The notes under the pieces: generated by a model
What the model was told of the DNA's origin: nothing
The model's input: only the letters and a program-made list of their open reading frames with translations
Database searches by the model: none
Shown here: positions 51,926-64,000 of the stretch, one piece after another
Layout: every line of letters begins with the position of its first letter
Position numbering within the stretch: the first letter of the stretch is position 1
Program-made: the position numbers and the translations under genes
NCBI RefSeq assembly: GCF_000224145.3
Contig: NC_020179.2
Coordinates: 1,046,571-1,110,570 of the forward strand
Length of the DNA stretch: 64,000 nt
Source of the DNA: Ciona intestinalis
Lineage: Eukaryota; Chordata; Ascidiacea; Phlebobranchia; Cionidae
Direction: 5' to 3'

Positions 51926-52158
51926 TATATGAACGTAAATTTTTCATACGTAATTGGTGGGTTCAAAAATACACACCGTAACGTTTAGTACAAACAAATA
52001 TTTCTTGAATTTTTCTCGCCAATACGCGAAACAGCAGTTTCATTGACGTTGCGTTTTATTCTTAGCCACCCAGTAATCAGTGAAATAAAAAATTTCCACC
52101 GCCAGGTGATGCTAAAGTTACGCGAGACAATCAAAAAGTAGCTTTTAATCTGTTTCCC
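51786..52158. repeat. Right copy of the ~370-bp direct duplication
   Basis: Matches 50784-51152 with scattered substitutions and a small indel near 52085. It ends at the same CTGTTTCCC, but then continues into different sequence (TAACATTGG), as an uninserted allele would. Confidence 0.85.
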
Positions 52159-52800
52159 TAACATTGGATTTTCGCATATCCGACGTAACTCAATAAATGC
52201 GTATAACTTTTGGAATTTGAATTACTTAGACGCTTATAAATCATGGCGAGGCGGATCAACCACAGTAGTTAAAACCGAAGTGTCCTCTTTTATAAACCAT
52301 TCGCCCGCTTTCAATGTATGTAACTTTATGGGATGTTTTTCAGTGTTTCTCTAACGATTTGGACAGCAAATTACTGACCACTGGTTTGGAGTAGTGTATG
52401 TAAGGTGTTTTATCTTAAGACAATCACACATAATGGTAGAAGCATTCAACCGAGTGTATATGTTGGTTACGATTGTTTTAACCGCTAGAGTTATAAAACC
52501 TCGATTGGATAAACTTCATAATCCAATTTTACGACAAGTTGTAATTCCATTTCTTTTATTGCGCGCATACAATTTGCGGCAGGCGTACATTTTAAACAAA
52601 AAAGAAGATCGACAGTGAAAAATACACTCGATAACTTATGCAGCAGAACGTACATATTGTTGCTTTGATTTGCATTTTGGCGCCAACTCAAAGCAAGTGC
52701 AAAATAGTACTGAAGAAACTTGAAAGGTACTGATTTCGCCACGGCATTTTTCGGCTTATAAATTGCACCATGACAAAGATAGCACAAATTTCTAAGACAA
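52159..52800. other. 3' flank of the PIM-like kinase gene
   Basis: Contains the probable 3'-UTR of the minus-strand kinase and no other supported gene or repeat. Confidence 0.5.
52555..52560 (-). terminator. Candidate poly(A) signal of PIM-like kinase gene
   Basis: Minus-strand AATAAA about 240 bp past the stop codon at 52801-52803; spacing is reasonable for this compact genome. Confidence 0.4.
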
Positions 52801-55800
52801 TTAAACGCCATCTCGGTACAGTGGAGATCCTACTCCGTCGTTCGGACCCCTTTCATATTTGAAAAACAAATGAAACATCACTGCTCCCAGCTTTATTCTA
52901 TCGCGAGGGTTTTTCTGCAATAGGCTTGCAAGTAAATCGCGACCGTTTCTTGAAATGTCGTTCGGAAACTTGGTAATTTCCCTGTAAAAAAACATTTTAG
53001 AAAGTGTCGATGTACAATTAGTTGCAATAAAGCAATTAAATGATTGGAATTTGTCCTACATGAGTGTCGGGCAACGATAGTAGTTATAACACTGGTGTTT
53101 TGTTTCATACACATCAGGTGGAAGTAATATGGGTCAATTACCAATGCAGCAGGATATTATTGCGCAGTAAAAGTGTTTTGCCCATTGTGTGTATTGCTGG
53201 CTTTAGAGTTTTCGTGAAAGTGTTTTTAGTATATTAAAATATGACCACACATTTTGACTACTCTTTAGTGACATTTAGGTCACAAAGTACTATAAGAAAT
53301 ATTCCTAAGAAACACACACACGCTGAAGCGATATAACAGCATCGTATTCAACACGTAAGTCGCAATATATGACAGTTCTTGCTATTTGTCAATAGAAAAA
53401 CATGGTTTCGAATAATTTTCAACAATATTATGGGTGCATTTTTTACCAACCTTATCATAAACTATATAGCGCGATTTTTATTATAGGTATAGTGAACTCT
53501 GCTGGGTATTTATAATAAAGCTCAAAATATGTAACGTAATGCGCATCATGCAGTTATTAGGGTATCGTATACTGCTGAAGCCTCAAGGGGATATAGTTTT
53601 TAATGACATATAGTTCATTACGATTTGAAAAACAATTCGAAATGACTTTCTGCTTTTGATTAAACCGATTGTGATGGTGTTGACATTTAGTGATCAATAA
53701 CCAGATTAAAAGTATTGACATTACTTGGTTCGTTAAAGTTCAATCTATATGGTATAATATAGCATGCGGCAGAGCTAATATCGTAACTTTGCTTCAAATA
53801 CAAACAAAAACCAGTAAAGAATAAATTAAACTAGTAAATACTGATGAGTAACCGGAAAGTGCAAGCATGAAATGTATAAAAAACATATGGTACATTAGAA
53901 CACCTGTTTTATAATTCTGTTTCGAGTCGTTTAAGAATTCGATAAAAACGAATATAAAATGGTATTTCCATGTATAATTTATTAGATCTTTATTTATAAT
54001 TATAATAATAACAATAACTTATTTGTCTCTTCGATTACGGTAGCGAAGATTTAAAAATACTTTAAATGAAAATACAGGATAAAACAACAATTATTAAACA
54101 CGCTTACAGTTCGAAACAGATTCACATACTTTTCTGTGATGTCTTTCGCCGAACGAAAAGGCAGCGAGCCACAAAGCAAGGAATACAACAGCACGCCCAC
54201 ACTCCACACAGTAAGACCTTCGCCGTAGTATTGCTTCTGTAGGAACCATTCTGGTGCATAGTACTCAGGTGTGCCCGCGAATTCTGTAAAGTAACAAAAA
54301 ACAAAAAAGTTAATAAAATGGCAAGACGTTTAATAACATTAGTATGGGGGAAGATGGGACACCTTTAGCACATAATATCCAAATATCCTGATCGTGTTTT
54401 AAACAATCAACAACGGTCTATGGGAGTCGGGATCGAGGATACGGTTTTATAATTTTTTGAATGTTCTTTGTTTACTACCAAATAGGACGAGAAAATTGAA
54501 TTAAAAGGTGTCCCATTTTCCCCTCCCCTACTATATATGAAATTAAATAGACGTTGGTAGCTTAAGGTTCAATACAAAACATATGCACTTCCGGGATTAA
54601 TACCATAAAAGTCGCGTTTTTTTGCGGCGAGGCGCACTAGGGGCCTGGACTTTAAGCCACAGTTTGCCTGTAACCGCATTTTAAACATTTAGGGAAAAAC
54701 ACCGTGAATTTACAAAGCGTACAAGTAATGCGAAATTTTACCGCGGTACAGATTTTTATCTTTCGTAAATACATGTAGACCACAAATGTAACACTTGAAC
54801 GTCACCTACGCACGAACGCAAAGATTATAACTTGCGTTGTACATGACATACAGACAATTATGTTTAAGACGTGAATCATCATGTCAGTTGAGGACGTTGC
54901 GGGTACTCCATATACTTCATTTATAAACATGTTAACAGCTTAGCTTTTTAATACAGGGAGAAACTCACAAAAACATAGGTTGAACAATGTTTTTAAAATC
55001 CTAATACAGCACAACCCTGAGCGGTCTATTAAACCTCAAACGCGGATGGGTTAAGTTTAAACGGATTTTTTTACAAGTTATGTATACTAAGCTATATCCT
55101 CTTTGTATAATACACAAATACCAGGGCACACACGCAGCCAACGTATTAGCTGTTCAACCGGTTTAAACTTGCTGTTTGTTTAAGAAAGTTTGGTGCAGAT
55201 TAAAAATAGGCAAGCGTATTCCAAGGCGAAGGAAACAGCAAAAAGTCGCTATATATATGATTAGTATAGGAAATCGCATTTAAAATTAAAAAACTATAAA
55301 CTGTACTTGCTATATACGTGTTTTTCTATGCAATAAATTGCACACCATAGTTAGGCCGCGAAAAATATACGACTCTGATAATATTGAAGTAAAAAAGATA
55401 GCCACCAAAACTTACATATATTATTATTTCCTAAAGCTAACCAAACCGACACGCCATTATGGAGCTTATATGGTATTCCACACAGCCCGATATATAAATG
55501 GCGGTTAAATTGACGGCGGTTTGAAAGCAATCAAATGGCTACGAAATAATCGATTACCTTTATAAAGTCCACTCCTGACATAATCACCACAGCCAAAGTC
55601 GATAAGGGTAATGTCCATTGATTCTGGGTTTATGAGAATGTTTTCGAGTTTAATATCCCGATGAAGTACCCCATGTTTCAAACAGTGTTGAAGGCAATTG
55701 ATCAATTGACGGATAATATGTCTGGTGAAATAGTAGTCATTTATATATATGTGTGTCTGAAAAGATGTACAGAATATATACGTTGTATATAAGGGTAGGG

Positions 55801-58800
55801 GAGACAGGATAACTTTAGCACATAATATCCAAATATGCTAATCGTGTTTTCAACAATTAACAACGGTGTATGGGTTCGTGAACACACGTTTATATAATTC
55901 TTTGAATATTCTTTGTTTACTGTACTAAATGGGAGGCATATTTGTTTTATATTGAAATATAGTAGACCACACATATATTTTTATAAAATTTGGCATATAA
56001 AACTACACTATATATATGCATTTGTTTAGTTCTACCATAAAATATATTTATAAATTGAACGATATTTTACGTTTTTTTGGTCGTTTTTTTTTTAATCTAA
56101 AAATATTAGACGCATGAATATTGTGGACGACTTAAAATATTATATGTGTTACGGATACCTCCACTTTATGGGTTAAGTGGGCGAAAGTAACTACTTAAAA
56201 TTCCCGAAGGTTCGTATAAATTATCCAGCAAGATTTGAATCAAAGCAGATAGTATTGTATAGGGAGCCCAGATCAAAATCCGGTTTATCATTTCACTCAT
56301 ATATTTAACGTGGGGGTCACGCATTAGATGGTCTCTGCGTTTTAAAACATAAACGTCTCTCTGCAGCTGCAAATCTGGATTAGTTACAATGATTGCAGCC
56401 GCGATGAAATCCAGTCAAATCCGGTCAAATCCGGTAATAGGCGGAATTCGAACCGCTCCACGTATACATCATAATATAATTGCATGATGTATAGTGTATA
56501 TACGGTCCAGAAATACATTGACAACTCAGCGGGCGACACAATGCGTGGGGATAATTACACACCCACAAGCAAACAACTCGTAAACAACTGAAACGGCATG
56601 ACGTGTATGGCAAACGTAATATTTAAATGCATCCCGTTAGTAAAAATACGTCGGTTACAGAACTTCGGTGACAAATATTTTTAATACATTAATGAATGAA
56701 AGTCATTGTTTTAGTCTGGCCCTGCTACGGTCTTAATAACACAGGTACTCTATTTTATGCACCTTTGGTTCGCTTACGAGTTTAGGCTCGGTTACTTTGT
56801 GGGTGTTTGTGTTTTTTCATGACAAATAAAATGTATATTATACTGGCAGTACTGTTCCTATTATATCATAATCCAGCGTCTTTAAAATATGGGGTTACAT
56901 CATAATAAGCGCCCATGTTTATTTATCTACAAAAAAGAAAGATAAATATAATACCGACAAAGGCCATGCGAAAAGCTAAAGGTTATACCGTGTCAATTTT
57001 TTGTCAAAACAAATAAATTTAGCTTAGCGAAAAAATGTTACACATACTAACCGAGCCAATGGTTCCTTAACTCGCTTGTGCTTGCTAACGTAATCATATA
57101 GATCAACAGCCGGATGAGGTCTGACCATCACGAGCAGAAAGGCTTCTGTTGTCTCATGCCATTCTACTATCTCCACTACACCAGTACAGCGAACCTGTAT
57201 AAAGAATTATATATCTATATATATAGAAGGGTGGGAAAAGATGGAACACCTTTAACATATGAAATTTAAATATCGGAGTTGTGTTTTAACAATTGACAAC
57301 GGTCTATGGGAGTCACGAGGATACGGTTTTGTAATTTTTTAATTTGTTTTGTTAACTACCAATTGGGACGAGAAAATGGAATGAAAAGGTGTCCCATCTT
57401 TCCCCCTAATCTATGCAAATATCCGGATTGTGTAACAAAATAACAACGGCCTATGGGAGTCGGGAGGATACGGTTTTATAATTTCTCGGATTTGTTTTGT
57501 TAAGTACATAATGGGACGAGAAAGGAAAGATAAAAAGTTATACATATATAGGTCTACACAATAAGTATGTGAGACATATGCGCATGTTTGTAGCATTAGG
57601 ATTCAATTAAGGGAGCATAGAAAAACACAGCATTTATTATACATATCACAGATGTTTTGGTGTCTTAAATTATGTGCAGCTTATACCTAATTGATTATCT
57701 TAACGGGTGAATTACATTTATTTACCCTCGCGTGCTGGCGGGGCAACAGCAATCGTTATAACATGCACAAGTTCCTTCATTTATACACCTTTCTATATGC
57801 GAGGTTTACCAATATGAGAGTCATTTAGTGACCCAAACAATGTTGCTTTGCACCTTTGTAGTTTATCGCTTATGGATCTCCATAATGACCCAAGCAATTT
57901 GTTCATTTTATTGGCAACACTAGTTTCGACAGCATCCTATAATTGCTTTGGGTCATAAAAAAGCTGATCTGGCTTATATCTGTTATATGTGCTCATGTGG
58001 TTTCTGTACAGATTGGGTTCTATATTTGTTAATGTGGTTTGGAGTTTTTTAAGTTAGGAGAATGTGTTATGTAATACCTCGCGTTTCCTGTACAGTTTTT
58101 TTCCTTTTTTGGATGTTTTAAATAAAACAAGACCCCAAATTTATGTTCGATTATGGTCCCACAGTGCAATGACTAACATGCATTTTAAAATGGTGACGAC
58201 GGCCTAAAACGTTGTATCAATGTAACATGTTCAATTATATTCCACTCAAACATCTGGCAATGTTTCAATAACAATAATTCGAAAATCTTGATGTCGCCGT
58301 TTTTGCTTAAGGCATTCATTCCATGTTATTACCACAACAGAATAAAAGGTTTATACACAATTTGCACATTATGCTCTAGGCTGTCGTTATAAGCACGGCC
58401 TGCACTTCTGTGGTTTAACCGGCAGTGGTACCAGAATCGTTGTTTTGCACTAAAAACAATCGCTTGTCCAAAGCCTCATCGACTATAAGTGCTTAAACGA
58501 TTTGTTTTTGTGGTGACTGCTTTTATTTCTGACTTATACTCCAGCGTAGATTACCTTCTCGTTTCGCGGAGTGAAAACTGTTGTCCAGGTTATTAAAATA
58601 TATGAAACAATGGTGTACTAAAGATATCTTCAGTAGGCCATGATGAAACGTTGTGTAATGTAATTAGGGAAAAAAATAAGTTTTATACTTCAAAACCGAC
58701 ACATGCTACTTTGGTAAAGCAAAAGATATTGTCTCGTTATTTTGCTAAGGATATCAACAACAAAATTAAAAGATATCAACAAAAAGCAGAATGATCTAGA

Positions 58801-61800
58801 AAGTCTGAGTACAAAATTCAGACAAAATTCAGTGCTCAAGCAAAAAAATAAGTTTAAAATATACCCAGCCAAAATACCTCGTTTACTTGACAAAGTAAGG
58901 CGAGTTCAAGCGGAACTACTTTCCCACCAAGCCAACCCCAACGAGTTGTGGCGGCTTTTGAAATTCGTTTGATGGCTACTCGCATTCCGTCACTGCGACG
59001 GTATCCTGAGATCACCTGTTATACACACACATTACTTTAATACGTTAGTGTATCACGCTTGTGGAATTAATAACCACATGGTATATACATCATGACTTTT
59101 GTTTTTCAAAGTTTTGCTTAAATTTTCTAGAACTGAAAAACGAAAATAGTTACCCATTGTTATGGAATATGGTCATTTTCGTGTCCCTTATAAGGCTATG
59201 TTTAGCATAAATGTCATGGGCTCTAGAGGTTATATCTTACCGTTCCGTTTTGCGTGTCGGAAAGGACGTTGTGTAACGAGTATAAGTCACGGATTGTGGG
59301 TGATTTCTTTTCCGTATCTTCACTTGAAGACGTCTTTTGTTGAGGACTTATCCTGCGCTTATTCGTTGGTGGTGTTCTCGAGTTTTGCGGCTTTCCACTT
59401 AAAAATTCGGCGGTAGGCTTCTGTGACACCACAACAAGTCTATGGTGCTGCCATTTTGAACTGTATTCTTCGTTTTCCGCGGGGACGTCTTTTGGTCTTC
59501 GGCGGGGTCCGAACCCGGTGTCCCCGGTTTTGTGTAACGGCTGTGTTGATGAGTTATGTTTATCTTCTTTGTGTCTCTGCCGACGTCTGAAGACAGTCGA
59601 AGATGTGTCAGTTCGTTTGTTTTTAGAAGTCTGCTTATCTTGTTCTGCGGTTGGTGAATGACTGTAACCCCGTCTGTCCTCTCGACTTGGTTTCTCCCGG
59701 GCACCAGAGTTGTGTCTGAACGCACTCCTGCTATCTGTTTTCGCCTTATGGCCATTGCGCAATACGTGCGGACGAAGTTTGTAATCACCTCGGTCGGATT
59801 CAGATGATGACGGACTTGAGCAAGTTCCCGAAAACGAGTCCGAGCATTGAGAAACGGACGAACAAGACGTATACGCGGATGACCTCGACGAACTAGTAGA
59901 TTTGTGGATTTTATATGAATGATTACATCCAGCGTTTCGGGAACTGTCTCGTTGGTCATGTTTTTTAGATTGTTTCGTACTTCGCCGTTCTGGTCTCAAC
60001 GTGACCTGCGCCGCCTGTACTTCGGTGTGCCATTTTAAAGATTCCGCAATTCGCGAGCCTTTCTGCTTCGACCTAGTTTCATCATGGTGTTTCGCATCTT
60101 TCCGACTTCTTTCTCTACGATCAATGTCATTTCGTCCGCTTTTCGTTTCTTTGGACACTTTGCTTAAAGGGGAATAATTCCTAGTCGAATGACTCCCGGA
60201 CTTTGAGTGTCGCATGGAAGGCGAAGACTGGGATAGTAGTTCGTGATGGTGCGGACTCGATGTAGTAATACACGCAGGAGAAATCGGTGTTGTTTGCGGC
60301 GGGGATCGCGGGAGACCCTCGTCGGAAGAAACTCTACGGCTTTCGTGATGGTAACCCTCTTTTTCTTTTCTGGTCACCCGATGGGTCGTTTTGTCCTTCC
60401 GTTTCTCCGACTTTCGACTTGAATGGTGAGATTTAGAATCCGTCTTTCCCAGCCTCGAATCAGGACGCACGACTGCACTAATGTCTCTGATCGCCTTCGT
60501 GCTTGAAATCTTCATTTTCGCTTCAAGTTCAGACGCCAATAAGCTTCCGTTTAACTTCGAACCGTGTGACAAACCGGACACATCATGGGCACGGTGGTTA
60601 CGACGTCTTGCTCTTTCCTCATTCCGTTCCTTCTTTCTCTTAGAAGTCGCGTCATCTCCTGCTTTAGTTTCCACAATTGCGCGAGTGATTCTATCTTCGA
60701 CTGCACAATTAGACTCTCGGTTTTTGGAGGTTTTCTTTCGACTGCTTCTTCGGTCGCTACCGTCTTTTCGCGACCTGGCCCGTCCTGTCTTAGATTCCGA
60801 ATTCATTTGGTTTTCGTCAGGGGAACGGTTTGCGTTGCAACTATCCCCACTGGTCTTCTTTCCATCTTCCAAAGAGTGTTTCTTAGAGTCACCAACTTCA
60901 ATAGCCTCAACATTCAAGCTGCCACCATAAGCCGATGCGCAGTCGCAAATGCTAGCCACTGCTTCAAATTTCGAGCTAGCGTTACCAAGGCCGCTAATTT
61001 GCGATAATGGCTCGCCTGAGGATCTAAAGCCGCTGTGAACACGATATTCAGAACCCCCTTGCTTGATCTCGACTGCACCTTCTATATCGAGGCTACTCGC
61101 CCCGCCAGGGCCATCATTGTCACCTGAAACGCACCGTCCTCTCATTATATCAGTATTGTGGAGCCGGTTTATTGATCTAGGTCTCTTCTCACAGCTACCA
61201 CTGAAACTCATAAGGCTCAAGTTTCGTCTAAGCGCTTCCTCCTCGTAGTTTATGTCGTGAGCGCTGTCATACAACTTTAGAATGTTTTTGGTAGCTGTCT
61301 TACAATTAGCATTTCCATTCAAACTGCCACCACAAGGAAAGGACTCACACGACCGGAACCTGGTTATTGCGCAATCCAGTTCCGCAGTTCGTTTATTGAC
61401 TTTCTTTAGCTTTGAAGTATTCCCATTTTGCCTCTCCGTCTTACCAAAGATTTCAAACGTGTCACCGGTCTTAGCGCTACCATTGACCGATAGTATCTTC
61501 GTTTCAAGCCCGGAGGCGAGTTTGCTGTTTTCAGCTTCTTCTTTCTTTTTAGTTCGCTTGTTGCTGGACAGCACTTTGTTCGCATTTATGTCCGTATCGT
61601 GCTCTTTATTATTATGATGATTACATTGCGATCTCCTGTCCCCCTTTCTAGCACATTCTTTTGCTCCGTGAAGTTTTTCGGCTCTGGGCTTCACCTCCTT
61701 CTTATGCAAGTCTGAATTTTTCTTCGAACGGTCGTCATTTTTTTTCTTCTTTCGTTCGCTAGGAGTGTTTTCCAATGCCTTGTCCAATGAGCACAACTGG

Positions 61801-61919
61801 GCAAGTACAAGGTCAAGGTTTTGAAGCCCGTTCGTTTTATCTTCAGAATCGTCCAAAAATGTCTTTTTTTTAGTTTTTTCTTCTTTCGAATTTTTCTGGT
61901 TAACGTCCTTAGTTGGCAT
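52801..61919 (-). CDS. PIM-like serine/threonine kinase with long basic disordered N-terminus and degenerate glycine loop
   Basis: Six exons (minus): 59241-61919, 58878-59015, 57052-57194, 55558-55721, 54130-54283, 52801-52981; 1152 aa, all phases agree. Exon 1 encodes 893 residues of low-complexity Lys/Arg/Ser/His sequence without a recognised domain. The kinase follows: VAIK Lys909, VPLELALL (alphaC Glu), the PIM-type two-proline hinge (VRPHPAVDL), LHRDIKLEN (D1009), DFG (D1028), GTPEYYAPEW, VWSVGVLLYSLLCG, NPRDRIKL. Exon 1 ends YSLHNVLSDTQNGT and exon 2 starts VISGYRRSDGMRVAIK, aligning without gap to the PIM N-lobe, so SDTQNGT sits where GSGGFGS should be. Catalytic Lys and both Asp remain. 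PIM kinases are normally about 310-330 aa and constitutively active. I saw no hidden glycine-loop exon in the 225-bp intron between exons 1 and 2. The alternative, a separate gene for exon 1, fits less well. Confidence 0.82.
53060..53165 (-). mobile_element. SINE body fragment in PIM-like kinase intron 5
   Basis: Recognised by TAGTTATAACACTGGTG and GTTTCATACACATCAGGTG. Confidence 0.55.
54343..54535 (+). mobile_element. MITE copy in PIM-like kinase intron 4
   Basis: Well preserved, both ends present. Confidence 0.88.
55793..55930 (+). mobile_element. Truncated MITE copy in PIM-like kinase intron 3
   Basis: The right terminus is missing after the TACTGTACTAAATGGGA block. Confidence 0.75.
56690..56810 (-). 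mobile_element. SINE body fragment in PIM-like kinase intron 3
   Basis: Diverged; keeps ATTAATGAATGAAAGTCATT and TTTATGCACCTTTGGTTCGC. Confidence 0.5.
57228..57525 (+). mobile_element. MITE copy plus partial tandem second copy, PIM-like kinase intron 2
   Basis: A full copy (57228-57410) is followed at once by a second central part (57411-57525) in the same orientation. Confidence 0.78.
57715..57810 (-). mobile_element. SINE body fragment in PIM-like kinase intron 2
   Basis: TTTATTTACCCTCGCGTGCTG followed by ATCGTTATAACATGC. Confidence 0.6.
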
Positions 61920-64000
61920 TTTACAGCACGTATATTTAAAAGCAGTTTAGCAACCTTTATGCTAACACGATGCGGGCAGGCTCCGCCAAAACCGGTCCTG
62001 TATTAAATTCCAGATTTCCAGTGCGATTAAATATGCAGGTAAACCATTAAAATCTATACCATACACACTATACACTTGTGCGCATCTGGTTGGCTTATAT
62101 ATAAAGCATGATTAGAAAGCACGAAACACGTTGTTTGGCGATGTTTACAAGCAAACTTAAAAAGTAGTCTCACTTTTTCTAAACGAACTGTCTTTTGCCG
62201 ACAGTAGCACGCCCAAGTTAATCTTTGTATGAAATATTATAACGATGACAGATTTGCAGTTTTGGAAGAGCGACATGCTGTTTCGTGTTCTTTGGAGCGC
62301 GAACCATGCCGCTTGCCAAATCGATATTTCGATTTGTTTTAGCCGATCAAAGATAGAACCATTCGTTATTCAATTTTGTGCTGAAACACGAGTTGTACTT
62401 CTATTGAGTTATGACGTCGCCATTCGTTAGGTAACTGACAGTTAATGGTATTATTTTTAAATCTTCTTAAACACTTCATGGAAATTTTCGAGTGCTGTGG
62501 TCCACGTTTTCCGATTAACTGCCACAAACTTAGTGGTGACGTAAGCGGTGACGTAAGTAGCGACTTAGTATCTCGTGCACGACATAATCACTGCGCAATA
62601 ATAGTCGTTAATTGCGAACGCGGGCTAGTTTCCCACAGAGAGCTGTCGGTTTAAACACGCGGTTTTTGCTATTCTCAACTTGGTATATACGTGCCAAAAT
62701 AACTTGGCCGAAAATATTTATTTTTAAAACGATTAAATCGTGCAAAAGTAAGACGTTTTGTTGACTGCTATTTAGTATAATTATACTACCTATCTAAATA
62801 AATCCGTAACTAATTATGCTGAAAATTCCGTTTTTGTCTTACCCTGAACAACAGGTTACTCATACAATGTTTATTTATACCTTTCACTGTATTGGTTTTG
62901 CTTTTAAGATTTCTTCTGTAACCTGCATTGTCGCGCTCATCTGGTCTGACCAGGACAGTCCACCTGAAACAGACAAATAAAAACCGCGGCGTGCTTTTCT
63001 GTCGTTAATCGAGTTTCTCGTTGTTGTCCCAGCCGCTTGGGAGCAACGTCTAATCAATTCCAGTATAGAAGCCTAGCTTTTCTGTACCAAGCTGCGATAA
63101 AAACTTGTCGTTTCGATTTGTGGCTGCCAGGGAACTACTCGTGGTAACCGAAACTGATTAATAAGAACGCCTGGCTGATTGATTTCAAGCCTGGATCGGT
63201 AATTTTATGAGAAAAATATTGAATTGGTATTGATGGTACAATCCAGGTCAGAGTTGCACCTACTCAGGTCATTGTTCTGCTGAACCAAAATTTAATATTA
63301 AACTTCTGGCTTTAATAAATCGGTAGGATAATTTAATGTAATACTGCGGGGTAAGATGGGATACCGTTAGCGCCTATATTTCCGTTATATCCTGTTTTTT
63401 TATAACAGGTAACAACGCTATTTTAGAGTTGTGAGCATACGATATTTTAGTAATATCCTTTGTTTGCTACCTAATTAGGAGAAAAGAGAATAAGACAGGT
63501 TCCATCTTATACCCCACTACTATATTCAAAAATGGCGTTTACGCTCAGAAAGCTACCGCACAGGAGGTTTAATTATATATTTAAAATCGAAAATTTTAAG
63601 TTTGGCAAATTTATTTTGCTAGACGTTTAAACTACATGACACGTTTCAGCGGAACAAACCGCATTTAACCGGATTTAACCAGTTTGCTTGTACTACGTCT
63701 CTAATCAAGCTTTAGCTAATGGTCCATTAAGTACTTGGTCAAATCTAATCAGTGCTAAATGCAATCTTATTACGATTGAATGTTAAACAAATTCAACGCT
63801 TTCCGAAACCTACCGCAACAAATCAGTTTTAAATTTGTCTCAATTATACAAATTCGTTCTTAATTAGGGGAAATTAAAAATATAAAACAGGCCTTTGACA
63901 CATTTGAGTTACAGTAAAAATGTAGCATTCCTTATTTTTTGTTATTAAATATTTTTTACAGTTTAAATATGGAAAAAAAATATAAATAAACCAAACACAA
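61920..64000. other. Upstream/intergenic region 5' of the PIM-like kinase
   Basis: No exon is supported on either strand; short frames here lack domains. One MITE copy at 63342-63525. The first several hundred bases should hold the kinase promoter and 5'-UTR. Confidence 0.5.
63342..63525 (+). mobile_element. MITE copy upstream of the PIM-like kinase
   Basis: Ends TGCGGGGTAAGATGGGA and CCATCTTATACCCCACTACT. Confidence 0.8.

Noticed and set aside
50784..52158. LTR pair of a retrotransposon
   Set aside because: The repeated segments contain an ordinary MITE and end CTTTCCC-like rather than CA; allele or tandem duplication fits better, though not excluded.
56166..56372. 68-codon minus-strand frame in a PIM-like kinase intron
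   Set aside because: Not kinase sequence, no splice sites joining it to the neighbouring exons in phase, no known domain.
59399..59959. 186-codon minus-strand frame
   Set aside because: Alternative frame within the same exon that encodes the basic N-terminal arm.
60481..61007. Two plus-strand frames of 140-149 codons inside the long PIM exon
   Set aside because: Antisense shadows of a Ser/Arg/Lys-rich coding exon; no domain.

Overview
The window is AT-rich, intron-dense animal DNA. The strongest clues to its source are a chordate gene set (ZP-domain receptor, FGF, cGMP-dependent kinase, ZCCHC24, PIM-like kinase), compact genes with short introns, and about 40 copies of one ~190-bp inverted-terminal MITE. 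Together these fit a sea squirt, most likely Ciona; this is inference, with no database search. Coding exons were placed by protein-family similarity, GT/AG splice sites and agreement of intron phase, so most genes run many exons beyond what a single ORF shows.

Layout: 1-6489 (+) is the 3' part of a zona-pellucida-domain membrane protein whose 5' end lies outside the window. 6490-13700 is long non-coding DNA nearly free of the MITE. 13705-18325 (+) is a large, divergent secreted FGF. 18326-24152 is repeat-rich intergenic DNA. 24322-36143 (+) is a 17-exon cGMP-dependent protein kinase with a predicted myristoylated N-terminus. 37207-43737 (-) is a 10-exon gene joining a PDZ domain to a GRXCR-type glutaredoxin/cysteine-rich protein; its sixth intron holds a dead gypsy-like retrotransposon with a TTAA-flanked DNA element nested inside. 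45838-48347 (-) is ZCCHC24. 50.7-52.2 kb holds a retrotransposon ORF1-like fragment, a 50-N gap and a flanking direct duplication. 52801-61919 (-) is a PIM-like kinase with an 893-residue basic, disordered N-terminal exon and no recognisable glycine loop. 61920-64000 is upstream or intergenic DNA.

There is no operon logic. PKG and the PDZ-GRXCR gene converge tail to tail, and the last three genes all read on the minus strand. The most unusual items are protein architectures: the PDZ-GRXCR fusion, the PIM-like kinase with a degenerate nucleotide loop, the PKG whose second cyclic-nucleotide site carries Ala at the cGMP-selectivity position, and the FGF lacking the core Cys. Non-coding oddities include a perfect 49-bp inverted repeat, a MITE-poor island around the FGF gene, twin CRE palindromes and a probable haplotype-duplication artefact at the gap.
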